Source: Pseudomonadales bacterium (GTDB taxonomy: Bacteria > Pseudomonadota > Gammaproteobacteria > Pseudomonadales > Pseudohongiellaceae). Taken from it: DNA of 44,978 nt. Positions 25,573-35,004 of the stretch are shown here, piece after piece. The position numbers and the translations under genes were made by a program. Positions within the stretch are counted from its first letter, which is position 1. Each line of letters begins with the position of its first letter. The notes beneath the pieces were generated by a model. It did no database searches and was not told the DNA's origin. It worked only from the letters and a program-made list of their open reading frames with translations. Location: contig JALRKV010000047.1 in the NCBI GenBank assembly GCA_023254735.1, forward strand, positions 1 to 44,978. The letters run 5' to 3'.

Positions 25573-27123
25573 TTATGCATCGTGCATATAGTGTTTAATT
25601 ATCGGCACTATTACCAATGCCAATAGGCCTGCTGCAATACTGTAGAGGCCGGCGGTTTGATAAACGTCCATATAGGTTTGAAGTGCGGCGGCGGGATCGA
25701 CGATTTCGCCGCCGACCGTATCGGATCCTGTCATCGCTGCAATCGTACCGGAGACGTAGTTACCCGCTGCTGAGGCTAAAAACCAGCATCCCATCATCAT
25801 GCCAACGACGCCTGGTACGGAGAGTCGTGAGGTCATCGACAGTCCTACTGGAGATATACAAAGCTCTCCCGTGGTGTGTAGCAGATAGAGTAATACGATC
25901 CATATGACAGCGACCTGCGTGGGGTCGGTAGCGAGACTGGCGCCATAGACTAGCAAGAGAAAGCCCAGTCCTAGTTGAATAAGTGAGAGTGCAAATTTTG
26001 CCGGCGTGGAGGGTTCCCATCCACGTCGAGCGAGAGCTATCCACAGGAAGTTGAATAAGGGCGCAAGCGTGATTATGAAAAAAGCATTGATGGACTGAAA
26101 AGCGGCAGCCGGTATTTCGAAACCAAAAAGAACGCGATCCACGTTACGGTCTGTCATTAGGCTTAAGGAACTCGCTGTTTGCTCGAAAAGCGACCAGAAA
26201 ATCACTTGGTAACTCATCAAGAAAAGACAGACGAGCATACGGTCGCGGTCGATAGGCTCACACTGGGTTAATGAGTAGAAAACGACGGCGCCTACTGCAA
26301 GCAGCAAGGAGATCCCGAGCAAGCCGCCTACAATTTCAGGTGACTGCATCAGCTGCCAACATACCACTACTGCGAAAAGGCTCGCGGCATAGATGGCCCA
26401 TTCGCGGCTAAGACCGCTGACGGTTTTCCGTTTTAGTGCTTCTGGCTCTTTAGGAAGGCCCGCATCACCGAATAGGTGCCTGCCTTTGAGGAACACCAAG
26501 AGTCCTGCCAGCATACCGATTCCAGCCGCGCCGAAGCCCCAGCTAAAACCCTTATATTGCAATAAGAATCCACAAATAATCGCGCCTAAAAATGAGCCAA
26601 GGTTAATGCCCATATAGAAGAGAGTGTAAGCGCCGTCGCGACGAGGATCTTCACGGTCATATAATGACCCAACGAGAGTTGAGATATTCCCTTTCAGAAA
26701 CCCGACACCAACGATTATCAATCCGAGTGAGAAATAGAATACTTGGAGATAGAATGGATCTCTGATCACCTCGGTGCCATTCGTACCTAGTCGCTCCACT
26801 GCCTGCGTGCCCTCCAACGCCATTCCCAGGTGTCCAGCCACTAGCAGCAGAGCACCAAGCACGACGGCTTTGCTCGCACCTAAATAACGATCGGCAATGA
26901 TGCCCCCCAAGACCGGCGTGATATAGACGAGCGAAATATAGGAGCCGAAAATGCCTGCGGCGACTTGGTCGCTGAATAGGAAGTGCTGAGTGAGATAGAA
27001 GATCAGCAGCGCGCGCATGCCATAGTAGCTGAATCGCTCCCACATCTCGGTGAGAAAGCAGATTACCAGCGCTTTTGGATGACCAAAAAAATCTGTGTCT
27101 GTCTTAGTTACTGTTGCAGTCAT
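25573..27123 (-). CDS. POT/PTR family proton-dependent oligopeptide transporter
   Basis: 516 residues with about 12-14 hydrophobic segments. The POT signature TEMWERFSYYGMRALLIFYL (the ExxERFxYYG motif used for proton coupling) is at about residues 25-44. Family-typical GGIIADRYLGASKAV, GNISTLVGSLY and the late ELCISPVGLSM motif are also present. It imports di- and tripeptides or related compounds across the inner membrane. It is similar to E. coli DtpA-type proteins; exact specificity is unknown. Confidence 0.93.
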   Translation of the reverse strand: MTATVTKTDTDFFGHPKALVICFLTEMWERFSYYGMRALLIFYLTQHFLFSDQVAAGIFGSYISLVYITPVLGGIIADRYLGASKAVVLGALLLVAGHLGMALEGTQAVERLGTNGTEVIRDPFYLQVFYFSLGLIIVGVGFLKGNISTLVGSLYDREDPRRDGAYTLFYMGINLGSFLGAIICGFLLQYKGFSWGFGAAGIGMLAGLLVFLKGRHLFGDAGLPKEPEALKRKTVSGLSREWAIYAASLFAVVVCWQLMQSPEIVGGLLGISLLLAVGAVVFYSLTQCEPIDRDRMLVCLFLMSYQVIFWSLFEQTASSLSLMTDRNVDRVLFGFEIPAAAFQSINAFFIITLAPLFNFLWIALARRGWEPSTPAKFALSLIQLGLGFLLLVYGASLATDPTQVAVIWIVLLYLLHTTGELCISPVGLSMTSRLSVPGVVGMMMGCWFLASAAGNYVSGTIAAMTGSDTVGGEIVDPAAALQTYMDVYQTAGLYSIAAGLLALVIVPIIKHYMHDA

Positions 27124-27216
27124 AGGGTTCTCGTCTTAGTTCTTCTTGTAGTCCGAGTTCTTATCTAAGCGATAGCGTGCTTTGGGCTCGAAGCAGCGCA
27201 GTCAGGACTTTCTGTC

Positions 27217-28668
27217 TCAATCGCTGTTAGTTGAATTACTCTGCCTTGAAGCGGGGTTTCTCAAGACTAGCTTCTGTCCCGGCTGTAACAGGGCTGCGTC
27301 TAACAGATTATTCATCTGTAAAATGTCCTCAGAGCGGATGTTGTAGCGACGAGCAATAGACCAGAGATTGTCCCCGCGTTTCACTGTGTAGCTCGCTGGT
27401 GGTCTTTGAGTCTCTTTACTGTCTTGGGCTATCGTTTCAAATTGCGACTCAGATATATCGCCTCGGGGGATTAATAAAGAGTCTCCGGCTATTATCCTGC
27501 TACCTTTTAGCCCGTTCGCACGCTGTAATACGTCGACCTTGGTGCCTAGCCTACGGGCGATCGCGCTTAGAGTGTCACCCGTTTTAATCCTGTACCGATC
27601 GAATGTGACTAAGGTAGAGCTGTCCAAGGTGAGTAGCGCTGAGGTCAAGCGCTGGCTCTCTCGGTCGGGCAGATAGAGCGTTCTGGTGTCATCGGGCGGT
27701 GTCGCCCATTGCCTGTAGTGAGGGTTGAGTTGTTTTAATGATCCTAGGTCAAATTCCGCAAGGCGTGCGGCTAGGCTCAGGTCTATTTGATTTGTCAGGG
27801 TTACAGGATAAAGATATCTCTCATTGGGGATCGAAACGAGCTCCACACCATATTCGGCGGGTGACTTGATCACCAAAGCAAGGGCGAGGATGCGAGGAAT
27901 GTGATCGCGAGTCTCCTCATTCAGATTTAAATCCCAGAACCTGGAGCGGCGACTGTCGCTCGCCTGATTTTTCTGGTTCTTAAGGGCGCGGCGTATGTTG
28001 CCGCCTCCAGCGTTGTATGCGGCTAGCGCAAGAATCCAGTCCTCATCAAACTCCGCATAGAGAACTTCTAAATAGTCCAGTGCTGCCCGAGTTGACTCAA
28101 GCGGGTCGCGCCTTTCATCGAGCCACCAAGTTTGTTCTAACCCGTAGCTGCGCCCAGTCGCGGAGACAAATTGCCAGAGTCCCGCTGCATCCTGATGCGA
28201 GTAAGCGTCGGGATTGAATGCACTCTCGACGAATGGAACCAGAGCCAGCTCAAGCGGGAGCCCACGCTGCTCGATCTGTTCTATAACCTCGTATAGAAAC
28301 GGCTGCGCGCGCTCTGTTACTAGGTCAAAATAATCCTGTTGTTGTCGGTACCTCTTAAGCTGCCGTGACACGCTCGGATGCGCGTAGTCTGCAGTCAGAT
28401 CGAAGCCAAGTCGAAGTCGCTCCCAGAGGTCAGTGGGTTCCTCGTAGGTGACTGTGCTGCTTATGGGCTCTGCGATGATCGTAGCAGCAGTTTTGACGGG
28501 TTGCTGCGCTATTGGTTTCTCAGGCGCATCACTTGCAACGGTTTCAGGTATTTCAACCGTTGAGCAGGCAGCGAGAAGAGAGCCCAAAACGCAGGCGGAA
28601 ATCAGCCGATGCAATCCTTCTGCGTAAAGCCCCAGGCCCAATCCCCTTTTCAAACTCGCAATCGGCAT
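27217..28668 (-). CDS. mltD: membrane-bound lytic murein transglycosylase D with two LysM domains
   Basis: 483 residues from the ATG at 28668, whose first base overlaps the gloB stop (TAATG). A GTG at 28686 is an alternative. A lipobox LLAACS makes it a lipoprotein. The transglycosylase SLT domain spans about 115-260 with candidate catalytic Glu in PFVESAFNPDAYS, then GLWQF and AAYNAGGGNIRRA. Two C-terminal LysM repeats follow (YRIKTGDTLSAIARRLG, YTVKRGDNLWSIARRYN). It cleaves peptidoglycan to 1,6-anhydro ends. mltD next to gloB is the E. coli order. Confidence 0.94.
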   Translation of the reverse strand: MPIASLKRGLGLGLYAEGLHRLISACVLGSLLAACSTVEIPETVASDAPEKPIAQQPVKTAATIIAEPISSTVTYEEPTDLWERLRLGFDLTADYAHPSVSRQLKRYRQQQDYFDLVTERAQPFLYEVIEQIEQRGLPLELALVPFVESAFNPDAYSHQDAAGLWQFVSATGRSYGLEQTWWLDERRDPLESTRAALDYLEVLYAEFDEDWILALAAYNAGGGNIRRALKNQKNQASDSRRSRFWDLNLNEETRDHIPRILALALVIKSPAEYGVELVSIPNERYLYPVTLTNQIDLSLAARLAEFDLGSLKQLNPHYRQWATPPDDTRTLYLPDRESQRLTSALLTLDSSTLVTFDRYRIKTGDTLSAIARRLGTKVDVLQRANGLKGSRIIAGDSLLIPRGDISESQFETIAQDSKETQRPPASYTVKRGDNLWSIARRYNIRSEDILQMNNLLDAALLQPGQKLVLRNPASRQSNSTNSD

Positions 28669-29459
28669 TAAAATTCGTCTTTCCACGCGCGTATCGCTGC
28701 AAACGTCGCTATTTCATCCGCAAGCGCACCACCGACGAAAGATTCAGCCGAATCGATTATCTGCTGATTAGTACAGCGGAGAAAGGGGTTGGTCGCAAGC
28801 TCTAAACCTATCGTTGTCGGAAGCGATATCTGCCCATTCTCTCTCTGCCTTTTAACTTGGGTTGTACGCAGGTGAGTGAGAAGATTGCCAGGCTCACAGG
28901 CGGCGGCGAACCGAAGGTTTGCCAGAGTGTATTCGTGCGTGCAGTAAACTAAGGTCTCTTTCCCGAGATTTGTTAATTTGGCTAGACTGCTGCACATCTG
29001 AGCCGGGGTGCCCTCGAAAAGTCGACCACAGCCAGCGGCGAATAGGGTATCTCCACAAAAGAGACGCGTCGGTGCGTCGCTCTCGGTGTTTTGGCTAACT
29101 ACGTAGGCGATATGGTCGAGTGTGTGCCCTGGCACCTCGAGCACACGCACTCGCTCCCCCATGAGTGTAAAATCATCATTCTCAGCAACTCTCTCATTAA
29201 TGCCGGCGATCCCTGGGTTATGTGGCCCGTAGACCTTGCAGGAGTACCTCGCCGTCAATTCATCTATTCCTCCAGTGTGATCTGGGTGATGGTGGGTAAT
29301 GAGAATGCTGTCGAGAGTCAGCTGTTCGTCCTCTATTAGCTTGATGACTGGCGCCGGATCGCCCGGATCGACAACGCATAAAGTCTTGTTTTCCTCGTCC
29401 CATAGGGACCAAATGTAGTTGTCATCGAAAGCGGGTAACGCCTTAATTTGGCTGATCAT
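28668..29459 (-). CDS. gloB: hydroxyacylglutathione hydrolase (glyoxalase II) GloB
   Basis: 263 residues from the ATG at 29459; a GTG at 29468 is also possible. Metallo-beta-lactamase fold with the metal motif ITHHHPDHTGG, VPGHTLDHIAY, LFCGDTLFAAGCGRLFEGT and YCTHEYTLANLRFA, all diagnostic of glyoxalase II. It hydrolyses S-lactoylglutathione, completing methylglyoxal detoxification. Translationally coupled to mltD and divergent from yafS. Confidence 0.96.
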   Translation of the reverse strand: MISQIKALPAFDDNYIWSLWDEENKTLCVVDPGDPAPVIKLIEDEQLTLDSILITHHHPDHTGGIDELTARYSCKVYGPHNPGIAGINERVAENDDFTLMGERVRVLEVPGHTLDHIAYVVSQNTESDAPTRLFCGDTLFAAGCGRLFEGTPAQMCSSLAKLTNLGKETLVYCTHEYTLANLRFAAACEPGNLLTHLRTTQVKRQRENGQISLPTTIGLELATNPFLRCTNQQIIDSAESFVGGALADEIATFAAIRAWKDEF

Positions 29460-29615
29460 AGTGGGCACGACTCTCTTTGTTGGAGTAAAGGCACTCGTCT
29501 CACCGCTGTGGCTTCTAGCGGGTCGTTTTTCAAGCAGTGCCTATGATATAAGGATTGCTGTTGATTACAACAAAGAACAGCGGACATCATCGCAAGATCG
29601 GTACAAGGGGAAGAG

Positions 29616-30497
29616 GTGGGGGAGAAATTTTCTAAGCACGGTATCAGACGGCTCATATTCGCAGGCAAGGCACTAACCGCCGATCGAGACGCCGCTCAAC
29701 CAGCAGGCAGCGCTAAACAGCATGCTCTGAGATCTTGGTATGCCAGCGAGCTTGGACGCAGGCTAATTGCAGCCGAAATGCGAGTAATTGATCCGTTACT
29801 GGAGACTTTATTTGGCTATCACCTTCTCTATATCGGCTGCTGTGCTGATTCGAGGCTACTAGAAACAAGTCCTATCTCCCATAGAATTACACTTGGTCTC
29901 GGTGGGACTTCGCCAGGTGCGGAAGAATCTCCCGGATTGATTTCTGATCCTGATGCGCTCGCGCTACAGAACGACTCGATTGATGTATTGGTCCTCCATC
30001 ACGAATTGGAGTTTGCTGAAGACAGTCGTGCCGTGCTTAGAGAGGCGGTTAGGGTGCTTCGCCCCGGCGGTCATATAATTCTAATCGCGTTCAATCCGTT
30101 GAGCTTGTGGGGAGTAAAAAGGCTCGTGCTTGCCTGTTGGCCCTATCGAAAGGAGTCAGCACGACTGCCGCCTTGGAAGGGCAAATTCAGGAAATTGAAG
30201 CGGTTGATTGATTGGCTAGAGGTACTCGATGTTCATCAACTGAACAGTTTTAGTGCTATGCATGAACTCCCGGTAGCTATTTCGGATCGGAGTTCGTCGA
30301 TTGGGCGTCTTGCAGAAATAATGTCTCGTTTGGGCTCTCGGTTAAATAGCCCTTTCGGAGCAACTAGCGTAATTGTTGGTGTGAAGCAGAGTCGCCCTCT
30401 AACACCCGCGTTGCGCAAATGGAGATCTCCCATGCCGACGCCAATCCAAGGCGTACCGTCAACTCTTCAGGGTCATTCGAAGCAGTCTGAGGTATGA
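29616..30497 (+). CDS. yafS: class I SAM-dependent methyltransferase, YafS-like
   Basis: 293 residues with GTG start at 29616 preceded by AGGGGAAGAG. It has methyltransferase type 11 motifs in degenerate form: LLYIGCCADSRLLETS (motif I, less glycine-rich than usual), NDSIDVLVLHHELEFAEDSRAVLREAVRVLRPGGHIILIAFNP. The position between gloB and rnhA is exactly that of E. coli yafS, which supports orthology. The substrate is unknown. The C-terminal 60 residues are basic and probably flexible. Confidence 0.85.
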   Translation: MGEKFSKHGIRRLIFAGKALTADRDAAQPAGSAKQHALRSWYASELGRRLIAAEMRVIDPLLETLFGYHLLYIGCCADSRLLETSPISHRITLGLGGTSPGAEESPGLISDPDALALQNDSIDVLVLHHELEFAEDSRAVLREAVRVLRPGGHIILIAFNPLSLWGVKRLVLACWPYRKESARLPPWKGKFRKLKRLIDWLEVLDVHQLNSFSAMHELPVAISDRSSSIGRLAEIMSRLGSRLNSPFGATSVIVGVKQSRPLTPALRKWRSPMPTPIQGVPSTLQGHSKQSEV

Positions 30498-30521
30498 TAG
30501 TTAGCTTAATGGCTGACTGAG

Positions 30522-30557
30522 AAGCTGGCTGGAGAGTTTATTAGTAAGCTGGCTGGA
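30522..30557. repeat. 12-bp direct repeat before rnhA
   Basis: AAGCTGGCTGGA occurs at 30522-30533 and 30546-30557, 24 bases apart, in the 106-base gap between yafS and rnhA. It may be chance duplication or a binding site pair. Confidence 0.55.
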
Positions 30558-30603
30558 CAGTGAGCTGATATTCAGGATAGAAGGCAGTCACCAAGAGGGG
30601 TTA

Positions 30604-31050
30604 ATGGTTAAATTCGTGGAACTTTTTACAGATGGTGCCTGCAAAGGTAATCCAGGAATCGGCGGCTGGGGCGCTCTGCTGCGCTGTGGCGAAACCGAAA
30701 AGAGGATGTTCGGCGGTGACGCCGAAACGACTAATAACAGAATGGAAATGATGGCCGTCATCTGTGCGCTAGAGGCACTTACCGAGCCTTGTCAGGTTAC
30801 TATCACGACCGACTCAAAATATGTATTGCAAGGCATGACGGAGTGGTTAGCGAATTGGAAGCGGCGCAATTGGCAAACGGCTGCCAAAAAACCAGTGCTT
30901 AATGTCGATCTATGGAAACGTTTAGACCAAGCGGCGAGCAGGCATGAGATCCAGTGGCGCTGGGTAAAAGGCCATAGTGGTCACCGGGAAAATGAAATCG
31001 CAGATGAGCTCGCCAATCAAGGCATCGAAGAACTTAGACTACAGGGCTGA
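30604..31050 (+). CDS. rnhA: ribonuclease HI
   Basis: 148 residues. All catalytic residues sit at the E. coli numbers: Asp10 ([11 protein letters not shown]), Glu48 (NRMEMMAV), Asp70 (TTDSKYV), His124 (KGHSGH) and Asp134 (NEIADELA). It also has the basic protrusion [14 protein letters not shown]. It cuts RNA in RNA:DNA hybrids. GAGGGG lies before the start. Next to dnaQ, as in E. coli, although here the two genes face the same way. Confidence 0.98.
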   Translation: MVKFVELFTDGACKGNPGIGGWGALLRCGETEKRMFGGDAETTNNRMEMMAVICALEALTEPCQVTITTDSKYVLQGMTEWLANWKRRNWQTAAKKPVLNVDLWKRLDQAASRHEIQWRWVKGHSGHRENEIADELANQGIEELRLQG

Positions 31051-31099
31051 GACCTGAGCATTGGACGTGCGGATTTAATTAACAAGCAGTGAGAGTAAA

Positions 31100-31822
31100 A
31101 TGCGGCAAGTAGTATTAGATACAGAGACGACTGGATTAGATCCCGCGCAGGGCCATCGAGTCATCGAAATAGGCTGCGTCGAAATTATTAACCGGAAACT
31201 CACTAATCGCCATTTCCACTGCTATCTCAATCCCGACCGAGATATCGATGCAGGCGCAATAGAAGTCCACGGTATCACTCAAGCCTTCCTTGCAGACAAA
31301 CCACGGTTCTATCAAATAGAGGCAGAATTCCTCGCGTTTGTCGACGGGGCAGAGCTTGTGATTCATAACGCTCCGTTTGATATCGGATTCTTGAATGCGG
31401 AGCTCGCGCGTAGCGACTCAGCGAACACTTCGATGGATGCCTTTTGTACCGTACTTGATAGCCTAGTTTTAGCGCGCCAAAAACATCCAGGTCAGCGGAA
31501 CAATTTAGATGCGCTCTGCAAACGCTATGGTGTAGATAACACGCAGCGTGAACTGCATGGCGCACTTCTCGACGCCGAGATACTTGCAGATCTGTATCTT
31601 GTCATGACAAGCGGCCAGCGTAACTTGTTGTTGAAAGACGAGGAAACTCAGGAGCAAAAACGCGAGACAACGGCGTTACGAAGCGCTAAGAAGCGACCAG
31701 AGCTCGACGTTATTAGAGCGAGTGAAGAAGAACTAGCCGCGCATTTTGATCGGCTTGCCGAGATAGATTCATCGAGCGGCAACGGAGCGCTCTGGCTATC
31801 CCTCGATAGAACCTCTGCTTAG
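31100..31822 (+). CDS. dnaQ: DNA polymerase III epsilon subunit (proofreading exonuclease)
   Basis: 240 residues (E. coli 243). DEDDh exonuclease motifs: Exo I VLDTETTGLDP (Asp7, Glu9), Exo II HNAPFDIGFLN, Exo III RELHGALLDAEILADLYL. The C-terminal ~60 residues should bind the polymerase alpha subunit, and the linker probably carries a clamp-binding motif that I did not pin down. It follows rnhA by 49 bases on the same strand. Confidence 0.97.
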   Translation: MRQVVLDTETTGLDPAQGHRVIEIGCVEIINRKLTNRHFHCYLNPDRDIDAGAIEVHGITQAFLADKPRFYQIEAEFLAFVDGAELVIHNAPFDIGFLNAELARSDSANTSMDAFCTVLDSLVLARQKHPGQRNNLDALCKRYGVDNTQRELHGALLDAEILADLYLVMTSGQRNLLLKDEETQEQKRETTALRSAKKRPELDVIRASEEELAAHFDRLAEIDSSSGNGALWLSLDRTSA

Positions 31823-31875
31823 GTTCTGAAGGCCTAGCGCCCGGCATAAATACTCAGAATTAGATAGGATTAATA

Positions 31876-32694
31876 ATGTTAGCGAAGGAACACAGCCGGC
31901 CGATCTTTTTAACGCCGCAGCACATTCGGTTGGACGATACGTTCATACTTTTTTTTGAAAGACAAATAGTTTGTGACGGGCTTGTTAGTACATGGACTAT
32001 AGAAACAATTAATCCCGAGGTAATTATTGGCGCGCAGCTTCTGCGCATTCCTCAAGATACAGGTCAGGACCTGATCGCCGCTTATCTAGACAGCTCGCCA
32101 CTCGATTTGCTTCCAGGGGCCGAGCTTCGTTCACTCCGCAGTATGTTGCTTTCGGAGTCTAAAGAATTTTTTATGGGCGCAGGTGTTGCGAACCAACTTG
32201 AAGAGTGGCTTAGTGGTCACAAATTTTGCGGCAGCTGTGGCGGTAGTACCAGACCGCATGCGAGTGAAAGGGCGCTTGTATGCTTGCCTTGCGAAAGACA
32301 TTACTACCCTCGAATCAATCCCTGCGTAATCGTGCTAGTAGTGCGCGAAGACAAAATGTTACTTGCCAAGAGTTCGCGCCATAACGCCGATTTTTATTCC
32401 TGCCTCGCTGGTTTCATGGAGGTAGGCGAATCGCCCGAGGATACTGTACGCCGCGAGGTGTTCGAAGAGGTCGGAATCAAGGTTGGAAGAATCGACTATT
32501 TATCGAGTCAATCATGGCCATTCCCATCTCAGCTGATGCTTGGATTTATTGCGCAGTATGAAAGCGGCGACATAACACCAGAACCGAGCGAGATAGCTGA
32601 CGCTAAGTGGTTTGGTCCTGATGATCTACCCAATGTACCTTCAGCTCGAATTAGTGTCGCTGGGAAATTGATTTCCCATTTTTTGGGGCGCTAA
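31876..32694 (+). CDS. nudC: NAD(+) diphosphatase / RNA decapping Nudix hydrolase NudC
   Basis: 272 residues. N-terminal domain, then a zinc ribbon (Cys118, Cys121, Cys136, Cys139) and the Nudix box at 179-201 (GFMEVGE, then REVFEEVGI). The specificity motif SQSWPFPSQLM at 211-221 is diagnostic for the NADH pyrophosphatase subgroup. In E. coli NudC cleaves NADH and removes NAD caps from RNA. Confidence 0.95.
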   Translation: MLAKEHSRPIFLTPQHIRLDDTFILFFERQIVCDGLVSTWTIETINPEVIIGAQLLRIPQDTGQDLIAAYLDSSPLDLLPGAELRSLRSMLLSESKEFFMGAGVANQLEEWLSGHKFCGSCGGSTRPHASERALVCLPCERHYYPRINPCVIVLVVREDKMLLAKSSRHNADFYSCLAGFMEVGESPEDTVRREVFEEVGIKVGRIDYLSSQSWPFPSQLMLGFIAQYESGDITPEPSEIADAKWFGPDDLPNVPSARISVAGKLISHFLGR

Positions 32695-32749
32695 TAATTC
32701 TTCCTAATAACCGGCGGCTAGCATGGTCGCGCATCAACGAGGTCATCTC

Positions 32750-33910
32750 TTGGAATACCTGATTCAATACGGCATGTTTTTAGCCAAAGTCGCGACAATA
32801 GTAGTCGCACTCATACTTGTGATTGGCGCCATCGTATCCGCTGGTAGTCGCCAGCGGCGCTCGAATAAACGTGGAGAGATTGTTGTTGTGCGTCTCAATG
32901 AGCATTTAGAAGATCTACACGATGCCGTTCGCGATGAAGTAATCGATAGCGCCACACTAAAGCTAGAGAACAAAGCGCGCGCTAAGCGCGAAAAAGAAGA
33001 AGCGAAAGCTGAGAAGAAACGTGCCGTAGCTGAAGCGAAAGAAAAAGCTAAAGCGAAAACTCAGTCGGCGACTGTTAAATCGTCGACAGCCATTGCCGAA
33101 GAAGACGTGACTCTCGCGAGCGAGAATGAGGGCAGAAACGAGAAGCCGGCAAGACGCAAGCGCGTTTACGTTTTGGACTTTGATGGTGACGTTGCTGCAG
33201 AAGAAGTAAGTTCTTTGCGCGAAGAAATTACTACCGTGCTTTCGATCGCAGAGACCTGTGATGAGATAATTCTCAAGCTAGAGAGTCCCGGCGGCATGGT
33301 GCATGCCTATGGTCTTGCAGCGAGTCAATTACAGCGTATTAAAGACGCTAAAGTCCCACTAACGATCTGTGTGGATAAGGTTGCCGCAAGCGGCGGCTAC
33401 ATGATGGCATGTCTGGCGGATAAACTTATTGCGGCGCCGTTTGCGATCATCGGCTCTATCGGTGTTGTTGTTCAGCTTCCTAATTTCCACAAGGTCTTGA
33501 AGAAAAATGACGTTGATTACGAAGTCATAAGCGCGGGTGAATTCAAACGCACCCTCAGTACATTCGGCGAGATCACGGACAAAGGCCGAGCTAAAGTACA
33601 GGAGGACGTTGAGAACATCCACGATATATTCAAGCAGTGGGTAAAGACACACCGTCCCATCGTCGATGTAGGTCGCGTTGCAACTGGCGAAACCTGGGTC
33701 GGCATGCAGGCTAAAGAACGCTATTTGGTCGACGAACTCAATACGAGTGATGATGTCTTAGTGGCAGCTTGTCGCGAAGCCGACGTCTTTGAGGTGCAAT
33801 TCAAAGTTAAACAAACGCTACAGGACAAGCTCGGTGCCGCTATTGAAGCAGGTATCGCGCGTGCGACCAATCGAGTACTAGCAGCAGATAGAACGAAAGA
33901 CTTTCAGTAG
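32750..33910 (+). CDS. sohB: inner-membrane protease SohB (S49 family)
   Basis: 386 residues if started at the TTG at 32750, which has GAGGT seven bases upstream and gives an N-terminus (EYLIQYGMFLAK) aligned with E. coli SohB (ELLSEYGLFLAK). The ATG at 32723 would add nine residues and has no ribosome binding site. One TM helix (about 10-30) is followed by a Lys/Glu/Ala-rich coiled stretch (about 70-115), then the S49 protease domain with ESPGGMVHAYG, the catalytic Ser in KVAASGGYMMAC, and Lys in EFKRTLS. Its exact substrates are unknown. Confidence 0.92.
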   Translation: MEYLIQYGMFLAKVATIVVALILVIGAIVSAGSRQRRSNKRGEIVVVRLNEHLEDLHDAVRDEVIDSATLKLENKARAKREKEEAKAEKKRAVAEAKEKAKAKTQSATVKSSTAIAEEDVTLASENEGRNEKPARRKRVYVLDFDGDVAAEEVSSLREEITTVLSIAETCDEIILKLESPGGMVHAYGLAASQLQRIKDAKVPLTICVDKVAASGGYMMACLADKLIAAPFAIIGSIGVVVQLPNFHKVLKKNDVDYEVISAGEFKRTLSTFGEITDKGRAKVQEDVENIHDIFKQWVKTHRPIVDVGRVATGETWVGMQAKERYLVDELNTSDDVLVAACREADVFEVQFKVKQTLQDKLGAAIEAGIARATNRVLAADRTKDFQ

Positions 33911-33969
33911 CATTGAGTTGAGACTCAGGCCACGCTCTAGAATAAGTATTAGTAAATGGGGATTATGCA

Positions 33970-34965
33970 GTGAATATATACAAAGCGTTCGAAGTAAGAG
34001 AAGAGCCGGAGAAAAATTTTCACGGTAGCATTGTCGATAAAAGCATGCCGGAGCCTCAAGAAGGCAGCGTGATTATCGACGTGCACTACTCGTCGGTGAA
34101 CTACAAAGACGCGCTCTCTGCCTCTGGTAGCAAAGCGGTGACTCGCGAGTATCCGCACGTTCCTGGTATCGACGCGGCGGGAAAGGTGCTCGCGAGTACC
34201 GATTCAAACTTCGTAGTTGGCGAAGAAGTGATAGTGACTGGTTATGATCTTGGGATGAACACCGCCGGTGGTTTCGGTCAACAGATTTGTGTTCCTGCTT
34301 CGTGGGTGGCTAAGCTTCCTTTCGGATTATCTTTGCGTGACTCCATGGTCCTAGGTACCGCTGGTCTCACTGCCGGGCTTTGCGTCGATAAATTGTTACA
34401 GAACGGTGTTACGCCTGAGGCGGGCAAAGTGCTGGTCACGGGAGCTACGGGAGGCGTGGGGATAGTAGCCTGCGCGCTCCTCGCTAAGCTCGGCTTCGAT
34501 GTTGTTGCCAGCACCGGAAAATTATCTGAGGGCGAAAGACTAAAGGCGTTAGGCGTCTGCGAAGTTATATCGCGCGAGGCTTTGTCGGAAGAAAACCCAC
34601 GACCATTGCTTAAAGAGAGCTATGCAGCAGCCGTCGATGTAGCAGGGGGCGCAACGCTTGTTAATGTCATAAAGAGTCTCAGTTATGGTGGTAGTGTCGC
34701 GGCTTGCGGATTGGTCGACAGCCCCGCGATCAACGTCACGGTGTTACCATTTATTCTGCGGGGCGTTAATCTTCTCGGCGTTGATTCGGTCGAACTTCCT
34801 CTCTCGAAAAAGCAGGAGATTTGGGCGCTCTTTGCGAGCGAGTGGTCGCTGACGGCGATCGATTCGCTTGCGGAGACGATTGTTCTTGCCGAGCTTCCTG
34901 CCGCACTCGCAAAAGTACTCGCCGGCGGCGCAGTGGGGCGTTATCTACTCGATCTGAAGGCGTAG
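33970..34965 (+). CDS. acuI: AcuI/YhdH family acrylyl-CoA reductase-type oxidoreductase
   Basis: 331 residues. Zinc-free MDR fold: SSVNYKDALSASG, YPHVPGIDAAG, GTAGLTAGLCVDKL, NADPH site VLVTGATGGVGIVACALLAKLG and PFILRGVNLLGVDSVELP, all typical of YhdH/AcuI. Members reduce acryloyl-CoA to propionyl-CoA, detoxifying acrylate from DMSP and other sources. GTG start at 33970 with GGGGAT upstream. No other DMSP gene is visible in the window, so the physiological role is inferred from the family only. Confidence 0.9.
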   Translation: MNIYKAFEVREEPEKNFHGSIVDKSMPEPQEGSVIIDVHYSSVNYKDALSASGSKAVTREYPHVPGIDAAGKVLASTDSNFVVGEEVIVTGYDLGMNTAGGFGQQICVPASWVAKLPFGLSLRDSMVLGTAGLTAGLCVDKLLQNGVTPEAGKVLVTGATGGVGIVACALLAKLGFDVVASTGKLSEGERLKALGVCEVISREALSEENPRPLLKESYAAAVDVAGGATLVNVIKSLSYGGSVAACGLVDSPAINVTVLPFILRGVNLLGVDSVELPLSKKQEIWALFASEWSLTAIDSLAETIVLAELPAALAKVLAGGAVGRYLLDLKA

Positions 34966-34977
34966 ATTCGTGTCAGA

Positions 34978-35004
34978 GGCGGGGTTGAATTTAGCCCCGT
35001 CGCC
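34978..35004. terminator. hairpin between acuI and the DUF934 gene
   Basis: GGGGTT (34981-34986) pairs with AGCCCC (34993-34998), extended by GGC/GCC outside with a small bulge. It overlaps the last codons of the DUF934 gene. No clear T tract. Confidence 0.35.

Noticed and set aside
29616..30497. Possible loss of function in the YafS-like methyltransferase
   Set aside because: Motif I is poor in glycine, but yafS-type proteins are divergent and the later motif VLRPGGHIILIAFNP is intact, so decay is not supported.
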